This document shows, one piece after another, positions 25,650-33,501 of a stretch of DNA of 53,033 bases (position 1 is its first letter; the number at the start of each line of letters is the position of its first letter). The notes under the pieces are model-generated. The model made no database searches and had not been told where the DNA came from. It was given only the letters and a program-made list of their open reading frames with translations. The stretch covers positions 1 to 53,033 of the forward strand of contig JAZTWW010000022.1 of NCBI GenBank assembly GCA_045636065.1, written 5' to 3'. Both the position numbers and the translations under genes were made by a program. This stretch comes from RGIG5050 sp045636065 (GTDB lineage Bacteria; Verrucomicrobiota; Kiritimatiellia; RFP12; UBA1067).

Positions 25650-26431
25650 ATGATGTCCTCAAAGAGCTTATGGCCATGCGCCGCGCAGACGCGGCCGCGC
25701 GCGAGGCGGAGGTTCCGCTTGTGGGTCTGGAGCGCCTTGCGATCGACGCCCCGTCCCCACAGAGATTCATGCCCGCTTTCAGGCGCGCGGGCATCAACGT
25801 GATAGCCGAGCTTAAGCGCGCATCGCCGTCCGAGGGGCTTATAAGGGAGGACTTCAATCCGCCGGAGCTCGCCCTTGAGCTTGAGGGCGCGGGGGCGGCG
25901 GCGCTTTCCGTCCTCTGCGAGCCGCACAGGTTCCTTGGGGGCGAGGCATACCTCAGGGAGGCACGCGCCGTGTCGTCGCTGCCGATCCTCTACAAGGATT
26001 TCATATCGACGCGCTACCAGATCGCCGAGGCGAGGCTCGCAGGCGCCAGTGCCGCGCTTCTCATCGCCGCGGCTCTCGACGACGCCTCGCTCAAGGAGCT
26101 TCTCGAGTATGCGCACGATATGGACCTTGAGGCGCTTGTCGAGACGCACAATGAAGAGGAGATCGATCGCGCCGTCGGTGCCGGTGCCAGGATGGTCGGC
26201 GTCAACTGCCGCAACCTGAGGAACTTCAAGTGCGACGTCTCGCTTCTTTCTAGCCTTATCGGGAAGATACCCCAAGGCTGCGTGAGGATAGCAGAATCGG
26301 GGATGCACTCGCACGAAGCCATTCTCGAGGCTAAGGCCGCCGGGGCAGACGGTTTCCTCGTCGGCACGGCGCTCATGCGCGCGGCGGATCCGGGCGCAAA
26401 GCTTCTGGAACTTACAGGCGCGAACACATGA
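25646..26431 (+). CDS. trpC: Indole-3-glycerol-phosphate synthase TrpC
   Basis: A TIM-barrel enzyme that closes the indole ring from CdRP. The 261-residue protein has the signature VIAELKRASPSEGLI with the catalytic lysine, LYKDFISTRYQIAEARLAGA, GVNCRNLRNFKCD and the C-terminal AESGMHSHEA. It is a single-domain enzyme, not fused to TrpF as in enterobacteria. The ATG at 25646 overlaps the trpGD stop. Confidence 0.95.
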   Translation: MNDVLKELMAMRRADAAAREAEVPLVGLERLAIDAPSPQRFMPAFRRAGINVIAELKRASPSEGLIREDFNPPELALELEGAGAAALSVLCEPHRFLGGEAYLREARAVSSLPILYKDFISTRYQIAEARLAGASAALLIAAALDDASLKELLEYAHDMDLEALVETHNEEEIDRAVGAGARMVGVNCRNLRNFKCDVSLLSSLIGKIPQGCVRIAESGMHSHEAILEAKAAGADGFLVGTALMRAADPGAKLLELTGANT

Positions 26432-26444
26432 AGGGCATTTCGAA

Positions 26445-27203
26445 ATGAAAAGGGCGAGGATAACCGAGGCGTTCAGAAGGGCGAAGGAGGCGGGAAGGGG
26501 GGCGTTCGTCGCCTACATGACGGCCGGGTACCCTACGCTTGAGGCGAGCGAGGCGGCGGTGGACGAGCTTGTCGCCGACGGCGCGGACATCATCGAGCTC
26601 GGGGTTCCGTGTTCCGATCCCTTTGCCGACGGCAGCGTCATAAGATCGGCCGCATACGAGGCGATAAGGCAGGGAATGGACCTCGACGGGACGATCGCCA
26701 TGGCGAGGCGACTCAGATCGAGGCACCCCGATACGGGGATCGTCCTTTTCTCTTACTACAACCCGGTGTCCGCGAAGGGGCTCAAGTCCTTCGCCGATGA
26801 TGCGGCAGAGGCCGGGGTCGATGCTGTCCTTATCGTGGACATCCCCCTTGAGGAGCGCGAGGAGCTTTTGGCCCTCCTAAGACCCAGAGGGCTCGGATAC
26901 ATACCGCTCTTTGCGCCCGATACGCCGATCGAAGGCGTAAGGGAGATCGCATCTGGTCTTGAGAACTCGTTCCTCTACGTGATAACCGTCAAAGGCGTCA
27001 CGGGAGCGAGAGCGGAGCTTCCCGCGGATCTCCCGGGAAGGCTCGAGGCGATCCGTGCCATTTCGCCTATACCAGTTGCGGCCGGTTTCGGGATTTCAAC
27101 TCGTTCGCAGGCCGATGAGGTTTCGCGCCACGCCGATGGATTCATCGTCGGTTCGGCGCTCGTCAAGCGCCTTTCGGAGGGACTCAGGCCATGTCTCGGC
27201 TGA
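26445..27203 (+). CDS. trpA: Tryptophan synthase alpha chain TrpA
   Basis: A 252-residue TIM barrel that cleaves indole-3-glycerol phosphate to indole and G3P. It shows FVAYMTAGYPT and DIIELGVPCSDPFADGSVI, which contain the catalytic glutamate and aspartate. A phosphate-binding glycine region, GFGISTRSQADEV, lies near residue 215. The alpha chain normally works in a complex with TrpB, but no trpB is present in this operon, where it is usually the immediate neighbour. The gene lies between trpC and trpF and overlaps trpF by 13 bases. Confidence 0.94.
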   Translation: MKRARITEAFRRAKEAGRGAFVAYMTAGYPTLEASEAAVDELVADGADIIELGVPCSDPFADGSVIRSAAYEAIRQGMDLDGTIAMARRLRSRHPDTGIVLFSYYNPVSAKGLKSFADDAAEAGVDAVLIVDIPLEEREELLALLRPRGLGYIPLFAPDTPIEGVREIASGLENSFLYVITVKGVTGARAELPADLPGRLEAIRAISPIPVAAGFGISTRSQADEVSRHADGFIVGSALVKRLSEGLRPCLG

Positions 27204-27814
27204 AGGTGTGCGGCATATGCTGCGAGGCGTTCGCGGTCGAGGCGGCGAGGCGCGGAGTGGATTATCTCGGCTTCATATTCGCCGGATCATCCCCGAGGCG
27301 TGTGACGCCCTCGCGGGCGGCGGAGATCGCGAACGCAGTCATTTTGGCGGGGAGACGGGAGGGGACTCTCCCACGCCCGCGTTTCGCCGGCGTATTCACC
27401 GATACGCCGGCGGACGCGATTCTTTCTGTGGCCAGGGCCTTGCCTCTCGATGTGGTGCAGCTCCATGCCCCGTATGCCGACGCGGATGTGGAGATGCTCT
27501 CGGCGGCCGGCCTTGAGGTATGGAGGCTCTACGATCCCGGGCGCGGCGCGGGGATGGAGGATGCCGTGCTTCTCGACGGGCGTGACGGGGCAAGGTGCGG
27601 CGGGACGGGGCGTCTTGCCGACTGGGCTCTTGTCGGGGAGCTAAAGAGCTCCGGAAGGAAGGTGGTCCTTGCAGGCGGGATCGGCGCCGGAAACATCGAA
27701 GGCGCAGCCCTAACCGGCGCCGATGTGATCGATGTCAACAGCGCCATCGAAACGGCCCCGGGCGTCAAATCCATCCACCTCCTGGACGAGCTCCTTTCAC
27801 GCATGCCAGGGTGA
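27191..27814 (+). CDS. trpF: Phosphoribosylanthranilate isomerase TrpF
   Basis: It isomerises phosphoribosylanthranilate to CdRP, the step before TrpC. The 207-residue protein has LKVCGICCEAFAVEAARRG with the catalytic cysteine, DYLGFIFAGSSPRRV, DVVQLHAPY, and the C-terminal VLAGGIGAGNIEGA and DVNSAIETAPGVKS. GGAGGGA at 27177-27183 supports the ATG at 27191 inside the end of trpA. It is the last trp gene; the next gene starts behind a new promoter. No intrinsic terminator is visible in the 70 bases after it. Confidence 0.94.
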   Translation: MSRLKVCGICCEAFAVEAARRGVDYLGFIFAGSSPRRVTPSRAAEIANAVILAGRREGTLPRPRFAGVFTDTPADAILSVARALPLDVVQLHAPYADADVEMLSAAGLEVWRLYDPGRGAGMEDAVLLDGRDGARCGGTGRLADWALVGELKSSGRKVVLAGGIGAGNIEGAALTGADVIDVNSAIETAPGVKSIHLLDELLSRMPG

Positions 27815-27823
27815 AAAACGCGC

Positions 27824-27852
27824 TTGCGGGTGGGTGGGGAATATGGTAGAAT
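27824..27852 (+). promoter_or_regulatory. Promoter for the DUF3127-like gene
   Basis: A -35 TTGCGG (27824-27829), a 17-base spacer ending in ATGG, and an extended -10 TAGAAT (27847-27852). A short leader with AAGGAG at 27870-27875 leads to the ATG at 27885. Confidence 0.75.
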
Positions 27853-27884
27853 AATTGCGTTTGGCGATAAGGAGTTAAAAAGAA

Positions 27885-28283
27885 ATGTCGGCTATCTATG
27901 ATTACCAGGGCGTTGTCGAGAACGTCCTCCCGGTTCAGACCGTTGGCGCTAACGGCTTCAGAAAGCGCGATCTCATTCTTACGGACGATGTCGATTCCAT
28001 GTCCCGCTACCCCAACCACCTGCCTTTCACCTTCAAGCAGGACAAGGTGGCGCTTCTCGACAAGATCACCAAGGGACAGCGCGTCAAGGTGCGCTTCGCG
28101 ATAGACGGCCGCATCTGGCACAGCCCCAAGACCGATCAGGACATGTACTTCAAGGATCTCGTCGGCCTCCAGGTGGAGGTTGTGGGCGAGGGTGGAGCCG
28201 CCGAGGCGCCCGAGGAGATGGAGCCCGCCATGCCGGACATGGCCGCCGCATCCGCCGGCGATCCCGACGATCTCCCGTTCTGA
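27885..28283 (+). CDS. DUF3127-like protein with an SSB-type acidic C-terminal tip
   Basis: A 132-residue protein. Residues 1-100 resemble DUF3127, a small predicted OB-fold beta domain: GVVENVLPVQTVGANGFRKRDLIL, then VRFAIDGRIW and MYFKDLVGLQVEVV. After an acidic, alanine-rich linker (about residues 105-122) it ends in DPDDLPF. This looks like the single-stranded DNA-binding protein tip (consensus DDDIPF) that docks repair and replication enzymes. I infer a DNA- or RNA-binding accessory role. The gene has a strong promoter of its own and a good ribosome site. Function is not established for the family. Confidence 0.7.
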   Translation: MSAIYDYQGVVENVLPVQTVGANGFRKRDLILTDDVDSMSRYPNHLPFTFKQDKVALLDKITKGQRVKVRFAIDGRIWHSPKTDQDMYFKDLVGLQVEVVGEGGAAEAPEEMEPAMPDMAAASAGDPDDLPF

Positions 28284-28319
28284 CCGGTGCCGCGCGCAAT
28301 GCGCAGCTGAGGTTTCTCC

Positions 28320-29177
28320 GTGGCCAGGACATGGCGTGAGCTTATAGGGCTGGGCGCGTCCTGGCTCGAATCGCGGTCCGTACCCGATGCGGAAACGGCC
28401 GCCGAACTGCTTGCCGCGCGTCTTCTCAAGGTATCGCGCGGCTTTCTTGCCGGGCACCTAGATGAGACGCCCGGCGAGCGCTACGTCGAGGCGCTCAGAA
28501 GGGGTATGGCTAGACTCGCGAAGGGCGAGCCGATACAGTACGTCCTCGGCGAATGGGACTTCCGTTCGCTTACGCTCAAATGCGACAGGCGCGCTCTCAT
28601 CCCCCGCCCCGAGACGGAGCAGCTTGTGGAGCGCGTCTTGAAGAGCGAGGCGGCCCGCAGGCCTGAGCCGTTCGTCGTCGACGTTGGAACGGGAAGCGGA
28701 TGCATAATATTGAGCCTCGCCAAGGAGATGAAAGGCGGCGTCTTTCTCGGGATAGACATTTCTCCGGATGCGGTGGCGCTTGCGGGCGAGAACGCGCGGA
28801 TGTGCGCGCTCGACGGGAAGGTCAGGTTCGCCGTGGCCGACGGGCTCGACGATTTCGACGAACCCGGGATGATAGACATTCTCGTATCCAACCCTCCGTA
28901 CATACCAAGCGCCGAGTGCGCGCTTCTCGACCCGAGGATCAGGGATTTCGAGCCTGTGACCGCCCTTGACGGCGGGGTGAAGGGGCTTGATTTCTACGAG
29001 AGGTTCGCGGGCGATGCGATAAACGTCCTCAAGCCGGGCGGCGAGGTGTTCTTCGAGATTGGGCACGACCAGGGAGAGGCCGTAAGATCGCTTCTCTTCG
29101 ACGCGGGCTTCGAGAACATAAAGGTGGAACGCGACTGGGCCGGCCACGACAGGTACGTTTCCGCGAAGCTTCCCTAG
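28320..29177 (+). CDS. prmC: Release-factor glutamine methyltransferase PrmC
   Basis: It methylates the glutamine of the GGQ motif in RF1/RF2. The 285-residue protein has an N-terminal helical domain (about 1-75), GEPIQYVLGEWDF, LIPRPETEQLV, the SAM motif VVDVGTGSGCI, and NPPYIP at residues 191-196, which binds the glutamine. ALDGGVKGLDFYERF is a family signature. The start is a GTG at 28320, 36 bases after the DUF3127-like gene, and may share its promoter. No prfA lies nearby. Confidence 0.93.
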   Translation: MARTWRELIGLGASWLESRSVPDAETAAELLAARLLKVSRGFLAGHLDETPGERYVEALRRGMARLAKGEPIQYVLGEWDFRSLTLKCDRRALIPRPETEQLVERVLKSEAARRPEPFVVDVGTGSGCIILSLAKEMKGGVFLGIDISPDAVALAGENARMCALDGKVRFAVADGLDDFDEPGMIDILVSNPPYIPSAECALLDPRIRDFEPVTALDGGVKGLDFYERFAGDAINVLKPGGEVFFEIGHDQGEAVRSLLFDAGFENIKVERDWAGHDRYVSAKLP

Positions 29178-29233
29178 GCCGCACTCAAGACGGCGGCCCC
29201 CCCATGGGGATCGCTGCATATTGTGACGCTTTC

Positions 29234-29262
29234 TTGCAAAGTGTCGCATGATTTGATATAAT
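29234..29262 (+). promoter_or_regulatory. Promoter for the YchJ-like gene, probably leaderless
   Basis: A -35 TTGCAA (29234-29239), a 17-base spacer ending in TTTGA, and a consensus -10 TATAAT (29257-29262). The ATG is at 29270, seven bases after the -10, so transcription should begin at or next to the start codon. No ribosome site is present. Confidence 0.75.
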
Positions 29263-29269
29263 ACCCGAC

Positions 29270-29776
29270 ATGAAAAACGACGAACTTTGTCCATGCAGGA
29301 GCGGCAAGCCCTTCGGGGATTGCTGCAAGGCGGTTTTGGATGGCTCGCGCAAAGCCGAGACGGCTGCGGAGCTGATGAGGGCGCGCTACAGCGCCTACGC
29401 CACGGGCAACATAGATTTCCTCTACCGGAGTTCCGGTCCCCAGGTCCGCGCCGAGTTCGACGAGAAGACAACGCGCGAATGGTCGAACACAGCCACCTGG
29501 CAGGGCCTTACCATACTCAAGGAGGAGGACGGCGGCCCCGGCGACAAGGAAGGGGTTGTGGAGTTCGTGGCGTACTATACGGCCAACGGCCGCGAATGCG
29601 CCCACCACGAGAGGAGCGTCTTCGAGAGGATCGACGGCGAATGGCGCTTCATAGACGGCCTCATCCAGGACGTCCCGGGCGAGACGATCCGCCGCGAGGC
29701 CCCGAAGATCGGCCGCAACGACCCTTGCCCGTGCGGCAGCGGCAAGAAATACAAGAAGTGCTGCGGCAAGGCCTGA
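29270..29776 (+). CDS. YchJ/UPF0225 family protein with two SEC-C zinc motifs
   Basis: A 168-residue protein with SEC-C motifs at both ends: CPCRSGKPFGDCC at residues 7-19 and DPCPCGSGKKYKKCC just before the C-terminus. The latter is the zinc-binding tail also found in SecA. The middle is an NTF2-like YchJ domain with LMRARYSAYATGNIDFLYRS. The function is unknown, though SEC-C modules bind zinc and can contact SecB or ribosomes. The transcript is probably leaderless, with the ATG seven bases after a consensus -10. The next gene starts 26 bases later and may be transcribed with it. Confidence 0.9.
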   Translation: MKNDELCPCRSGKPFGDCCKAVLDGSRKAETAAELMRARYSAYATGNIDFLYRSSGPQVRAEFDEKTTREWSNTATWQGLTILKEEDGGPGDKEGVVEFVAYYTANGRECAHHERSVFERIDGEWRFIDGLIQDVPGETIRREAPKIGRNDPCPCGSGKKYKKCCGKA

Positions 29777-29802
29777 CGGCGATTTGAAAGGCTTGGAACA
29801 AA

Positions 29803-31488
29803 ATGCCAGAAGTATACGGCAAGACCAGAATACTCGTCCTGGACGACGAAAAGCTCATCCGCCTGACGATGAGCGCCAAGCTAAAGAAGATCGGCTACAT
29901 CCCGATCGCCGTGGGGACGGTCGAGGAGGCTGTCGCCATCCTCAAGACGGACCACCGCCTCATACGCGCGGTCATAACCGACATCGTCATGGGCGATATG
30001 GACGGCTTCGTCTTCCGCGACATCGTGCGCGGCATAGACCCGATGATGCCCATCTTCTTCATGACCGCCCTCGACCCCGAGGAGGGCAGCGGCTTTCTAA
30101 AGCGCATCGTGCAGGACCAGATGAGCTACTACCTGCCCAAGGCGATCAGCACCGAAGTGCTCCTAAAGCGCGTCCAGAGCATCGTCGCCTCCAGGAAGGT
30201 CGAGCAGTTCATCGAGCGCCAGATGGCCGAGACGCACCACGCGCGCATGCTCGCCGCGCACATCCAGCGCAGCATGCTCCCGGTGCGGAACATCATGACG
30301 CAGCGCGGCTTCTACACAACGTGGTGGCACCCGAAAGACGCCGTCAGCGGCGACCTCTACGAGTGCGTCCCCTTCGGCATGGGCTGCTACCTGTACGTCC
30401 TTGGCGACATCCAGGGCCACGGCACGAGCGCGGCACTCGCCATGACCGCGGTCCAGTCGTTCCTCAAGAACCTCATGCACCGCGAAGGCGCCCCGATGAT
30501 GGGCGTCGAGGAGATAGCGAACCTCCTGCAGGGCTTCTTCCGCAACAACCTCGCCGAGGTGTCGTACATGACGGTGCTCATCTGCATACACCGTCCGCTC
30601 GACAACCTCGTCGAATGGATAAGCTGCGGCGCGCCCGATCTTTTCGTCATCGATCCTGGAAGGAAGTCGGATCCGCCGATAAACCCGGAGAAGCGCGGCG
30701 GGCTTCCGATAGGCCTTTTCCCGGATACGGTCTACACGGCCGCCGACGTGGTGCGCACGAAGCTCTCCAAGACGGCCGTGTGCATCGCCTGCACCGACGG
30801 GCTCTTCGACATATCGCGCGACAAGGAGTGCCTTGAGACGATACCCATGGACTACGCAAGACGCATCCTCGACGAGCTTACGCGCGAAGCGCGCATGAAC
30901 GGCTCCATGATGGCGCTCCCCTACAAGTTCATGGAGGCGTGCGAGCAGTCGGGCTACACGTACCATTCGGACGACGTGACAGGGTTCGTCTTCGGCGCAA
31001 GGCTCTTCCTCGACGGCATCTACGAGGCCTCCATAAGGCTTTCCCCCGTTTCGGTCGACGCCGCTGCGCAGGCGATGGGCGAATGGTGCATCAACGAGGG
31101 CTGGCCGCAGGATGTCGTCGACAGGGTCCAGCTCGTCGTCGAGGAGATGCTCATGAACGTCTACGACCATGGCTTCGACGACCGCGAGCGCCTTCACGAG
31201 ACGGCAGCCGTGAGGCTAAGGCGCATGAAAGACCACGTCGAGCTGACGGTCTGGGAGTGCGGGAAGCTCGCGCCGAGCATGGCCGTCCCCTCCGGGAACG
31301 CGTCCACGGCGTTCGAGCTCAAGAACAAGGATTTCGACAACCACGGCAGGGGGCGGCTCATCGTCCGCGAGATATGCGACGGAATCGAGCGCAACCGCTA
31401 CTGCAACATGAACGAAACAGTCTTTCTGATTCCACGCGGGGGTACTTTGTACAAGGGGGATAAAGTACAGGAGGAGTTCTTCCTATGA
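29803..31488 (+). CDS. Response regulator with PP2C phosphatase and HATPase kinase domains (HsbR-like)
   Basis: A 561-residue three-domain regulator. Residues 8-130 are a receiver domain with acidic pair Asp14/Asp15, phosphorylatable Asp60 in TDIVM, Thr88 and Lys113. Residues of about 160-400 are a SpoIIE/RsbU-type PP2C phosphatase with metal-site aspartates Asp184 (SGDLYE), Asp202 (GDIQGHG), Asp332 (CTDGLFD) and Asp390/391 (DDVTG). Residues of about 415-550 are an RsbW-like HATPase with Asn452 in the N-box EEMLMNVYDHGF and a GRGRLIV loop. This is the architecture of Pseudomonas HsbR, which phosphorylates and dephosphorylates a STAS partner. An HPt gene overlaps it, and a STAS gene lies 3 kb downstream. 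Confidence 0.9.
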   Translation: MPEVYGKTRILVLDDEKLIRLTMSAKLKKIGYIPIAVGTVEEAVAILKTDHRLIRAVITDIVMGDMDGFVFRDIVRGIDPMMPIFFMTALDPEEGSGFLKRIVQDQMSYYLPKAISTEVLLKRVQSIVASRKVEQFIERQMAETHHARMLAAHIQRSMLPVRNIMTQRGFYTTWWHPKDAVSGDLYECVPFGMGCYLYVLGDIQGHGTSAALAMTAVQSFLKNLMHREGAPMMGVEEIANLLQGFFRNNLAEVSYMTVLICIHRPLDNLVEWISCGAPDLFVIDPGRKSDPPINPEKRGGLPIGLFPDTVYTAADVVRTKLSKTAVCIACTDGLFDISRDKECLETIPMDYARRILDELTREARMNGSMMALPYKFMEACEQSGYTYHSDDVTGFVFGARLFLDGIYEASIRLSPVSVDAAAQAMGEWCINEGWPQDVVDRVQLVVEEMLMNVYDHGFDDRERLHETAAVRLRRMKDHVELTVWECGKLAPSMAVPSGNASTAFELKNKDFDNHGRGRLIVREICDGIERNRYCNMNETVFLIPRGGTLYKGDKVQEEFFL

Positions 31489-31793
31489 AAGAGTGCTGCA
31501 ACGCCTATCTCAGCGAGCAGTTCGGAGGCGAAAAGGAACTGATCGAGGAGATCTATTCGGAGTACGTAAGCTCCATAGACGAGAAGATGAAAGAGGCCGT
31601 CGGCGCGCTTGCGTCCGGCGACTGGAAGCGCCTCGACGTCGTGGCGCACACGATAAAGGGCAATGCGCTCGCCGTCGGCGACAAGGACATGGCCGACACC
31701 GCGATATCGATGAGGACGAGCGCGCAGCTCGCGGACAGCGCAAGGGCCTCGGATCTTCTTGAAAGGATCAAGGAGCTGAGCACCACCCTCTGA
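31485..31793 (+). CDS. Histidine phosphotransfer (HPt) protein
   Basis: A 102-residue all-helical protein with the HPt signature AHTIKGNALAVG, in which His55 is the phosphoacceptor and Lys58 and Gly59 the conserved neighbours. HPt proteins carry phosphate between the receiver of a hybrid kinase and a separate response regulator. The ATG overlaps the stop of the receiver-phosphatase-kinase gene (ATGA), so the two are made together. This mirrors the HptB-HsbR pairing of Pseudomonas. The likely upstream donor is the hybrid kinase at 34848-38045. Confidence 0.88.
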   Translation: MKECCNAYLSEQFGGEKELIEEIYSEYVSSIDEKMKEAVGALASGDWKRLDVVAHTIKGNALAVGDKDMADTAISMRTSAQLADSARASDLLERIKELSTTL

Positions 31794-31836
31794 AGGCTGT
31801 TGAATGCATTGGTGATCGAGGAGGTGACTGAGGCAA

Positions 31837-32565
31837 GTGGCGAGTTTTCTTGAGAGAAGCAGGGACGCGGATCTCGACCAGCTCGTGAAGGAGCTGGCCT
31901 CGCGCACCCATGGCAACAAGAGGCGGAGCCTGAGGCTGAAGGCGTGGAAGCTGACGGTCATGGGTTCCTATGCCCTCAAGCGCGCGATGGACATCGTCTT
32001 CAGCCTTGCGGGGATGGTCGTCCTCTCGCCCGTGTATCTCGCCATAGCAGCCGCAGTCAAGTTCACGAGCCCCGGGCCGATCATCTTCAGCCAGACGCGC
32101 GTCGGCCGCTACGGAAGGCACTTCAAGTTCTACAAGTTCAGGAGCATGTACGTCGACGCCGAAGCGCGCAAGAGCGAGCTTATGGACCAGAACGAGTCGT
32201 CCGACGGCGTCATCTTCAAGATGAAGGACGATCCGCGCATCACGCGCGTCGGAAAGTTTCTTAGGCGCACGAGCCTCGACGAGCTGCCGCAGCTCTGGAA
32301 CGTCTTCATTGGCGACATGAGCCTCGTCGGCCCGAGGCCGCCCGTTCCCTCGGAAGTGCAGGAGTACACGCTCGAGGACCGCAAGCGCCTCAACGTGATC
32401 CCCGGCATAACGTGCCTCTGGCAGATAAACGGCAGGAGCGAGATCCCGTTCCACGAGCAGGTGCGCCTAGACAAGGATTACATCCTCGCGCCGAGCATCT
32501 GGAAGGATCTTGTGATACTTCTCAAGACCGTCCCCGCGATCCTCGGTGGAAAGGGGGCGTACTAG
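31837..32565 (+). CDS. Polyprenyl-phosphate sugar-1-phosphate transferase (WcaJ/WbaP-like)
   Basis: A 242-residue bacterial sugar transferase that loads the first sugar phosphate onto undecaprenyl phosphate for exopolysaccharide or O-antigen units. One N-terminal membrane segment (about residues 52-73) precedes the catalytic core, with SPGPIIFSQTRVG, KFYKFRSMY, TSLDELPQLWNV and GDMSLVGPRPP. It is the short single-segment form (PglC-like core) without the extra N-terminal membrane part of WcaJ. The start is a GTG at 31837 with a weak ribosome site. It begins the polysaccharide gene run that is interleaved with signalling genes. Confidence 0.92.
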   Translation: MASFLERSRDADLDQLVKELASRTHGNKRRSLRLKAWKLTVMGSYALKRAMDIVFSLAGMVVLSPVYLAIAAAVKFTSPGPIIFSQTRVGRYGRHFKFYKFRSMYVDAEARKSELMDQNESSDGVIFKMKDDPRITRVGKFLRRTSLDELPQLWNVFIGDMSLVGPRPPVPSEVQEYTLEDRKRLNVIPGITCLWQINGRSEIPFHEQVRLDKDYILAPSIWKDLVILLKTVPAILGGKGAY

Positions 32566-33501
32566 ATGAGGAACATCCTCTTCGTCCCGTCCATCGCAGC
32601 CACCGAGTGGCTGCAGGAGGTAATGCCCGGCTCCAGTCCCTCGGCCCTTCCAATTGCGGGCCGCAGGATCGTCGATTACGCCACGGAGCGCGCGCAGCGT
32701 TTCAGCGTCATTCTCACCGAGATACTCGACTGGCATTTCAAGGAGGATCTCGCCCGCCACTTCAGCGACGTCACTCGGACAGGCTTCCCCGTTTTCTACC
32801 ACAAGGGCGAGGGCGAGATGCCGCGCGGGCTCAACGACCTTTCGAAGCAGTCGAGCCCGCTTACGTGGAACATAACGGACGGCCTCGTAGTCATATGGGG
32901 GCTCTATCTCTCGATGCACGAGCCAGAGGACGTACGCCTCGTCGAAATGACGGAGGAGGAGTGCGAGAACACCCCGATGGGAATGTACCGCCGCAAGAAC
33001 GGGAAGTGGATGCGAATCCTCCCCGACGGCTATCCGATAAAGGACGTCAAGGACTGGCACGCGCTCAACATGCTTGTGATGGAAAGCGGCGGCAAGTTCA
33101 CCCTCCCCGGGTACTCGGCGGAGAACGGCGTCAACCTCGGCAGGAACGTCGTCATGGAGCACGGCACCGAGGTTAAAAGCCCCGTCATAATGCAGGACAA
33201 CACATGGTGCGCGCGAAACGTCCTTTTAAACGGCGATGTGATAGTGGGGCAGGGCTCCTTCATAGACGAAGGCGCGCGCCTTAGGCGCACGGTAGTCTGC
33301 GACAACACGTACATCGGGCGCGGCGTCGATCTTGAGGACAAGATCGTCGCCGGCAGCCGCATCATCGACGCGAAGTCCGGCGCTTGGACAGATATTGGGG
33401 ACAGGGGGCTCGCACACTCCATCGGAGGGGTCGGGTTCGGATGGTTCAAGTCCCTGTGGCATTTCCTCCTTGGAACGTCGATAAGAGGGAGGAGGCGCTG
33501 A
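32566..33501 (+). CDS. Left-handed beta-helix protein, GlmU-like sugar nucleotidyltransferase/acyltransferase relative
   Basis: A 311-residue protein starting directly after the sugar transferase stop. The N-terminal part has LPIAGRRIVDYATERA, reminiscent of the sugar-nucleotidyltransferase signature, but the glycine-rich nucleotide loop that should precede it is missing. Residues of about 185-275 are imperfect hexapeptide repeats (NLGRNVVMEHG, VIVGQGSFIDEGA, TYIGRGVDLEDKIVAGS) that fold as a left-handed beta-helix. Such proteins often modify or activate sugars. Catalytic activity is uncertain. It overlaps the next gene by one base, so the run is a tight operon. Confidence 0.7.
   Translation: MRNILFVPSIAATEWLQEVMPGSSPSALPIAGRRIVDYATERAQRFSVILTEILDWHFKEDLARHFSDVTRTGFPVFYHKGEGEMPRGLNDLSKQSSPLTWNITDGLVVIWGLYLSMHEPEDVRLVEMTEEECENTPMGMYRRKNGKWMRILPDGYPIKDVKDWHALNMLVMESGGKFTLPGYSAENGVNLGRNVVMEHGTEVKSPVIMQDNTWCARNVLLNGDVIVGQGSFIDEGARLRRTVVCDNTYIGRGVDLEDKIVAGSRIIDAKSGAWTDIGDRGLAHSIGGVGFGWFKSLWHFLLGTSIRGRRR

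Noticed and set aside
29178..29230. CCCCCCC-CAT-GGGG sequence after prmC as a terminator
   Set aside because: The four-base stem with a three-base loop is too weak and lacks a T-tract.
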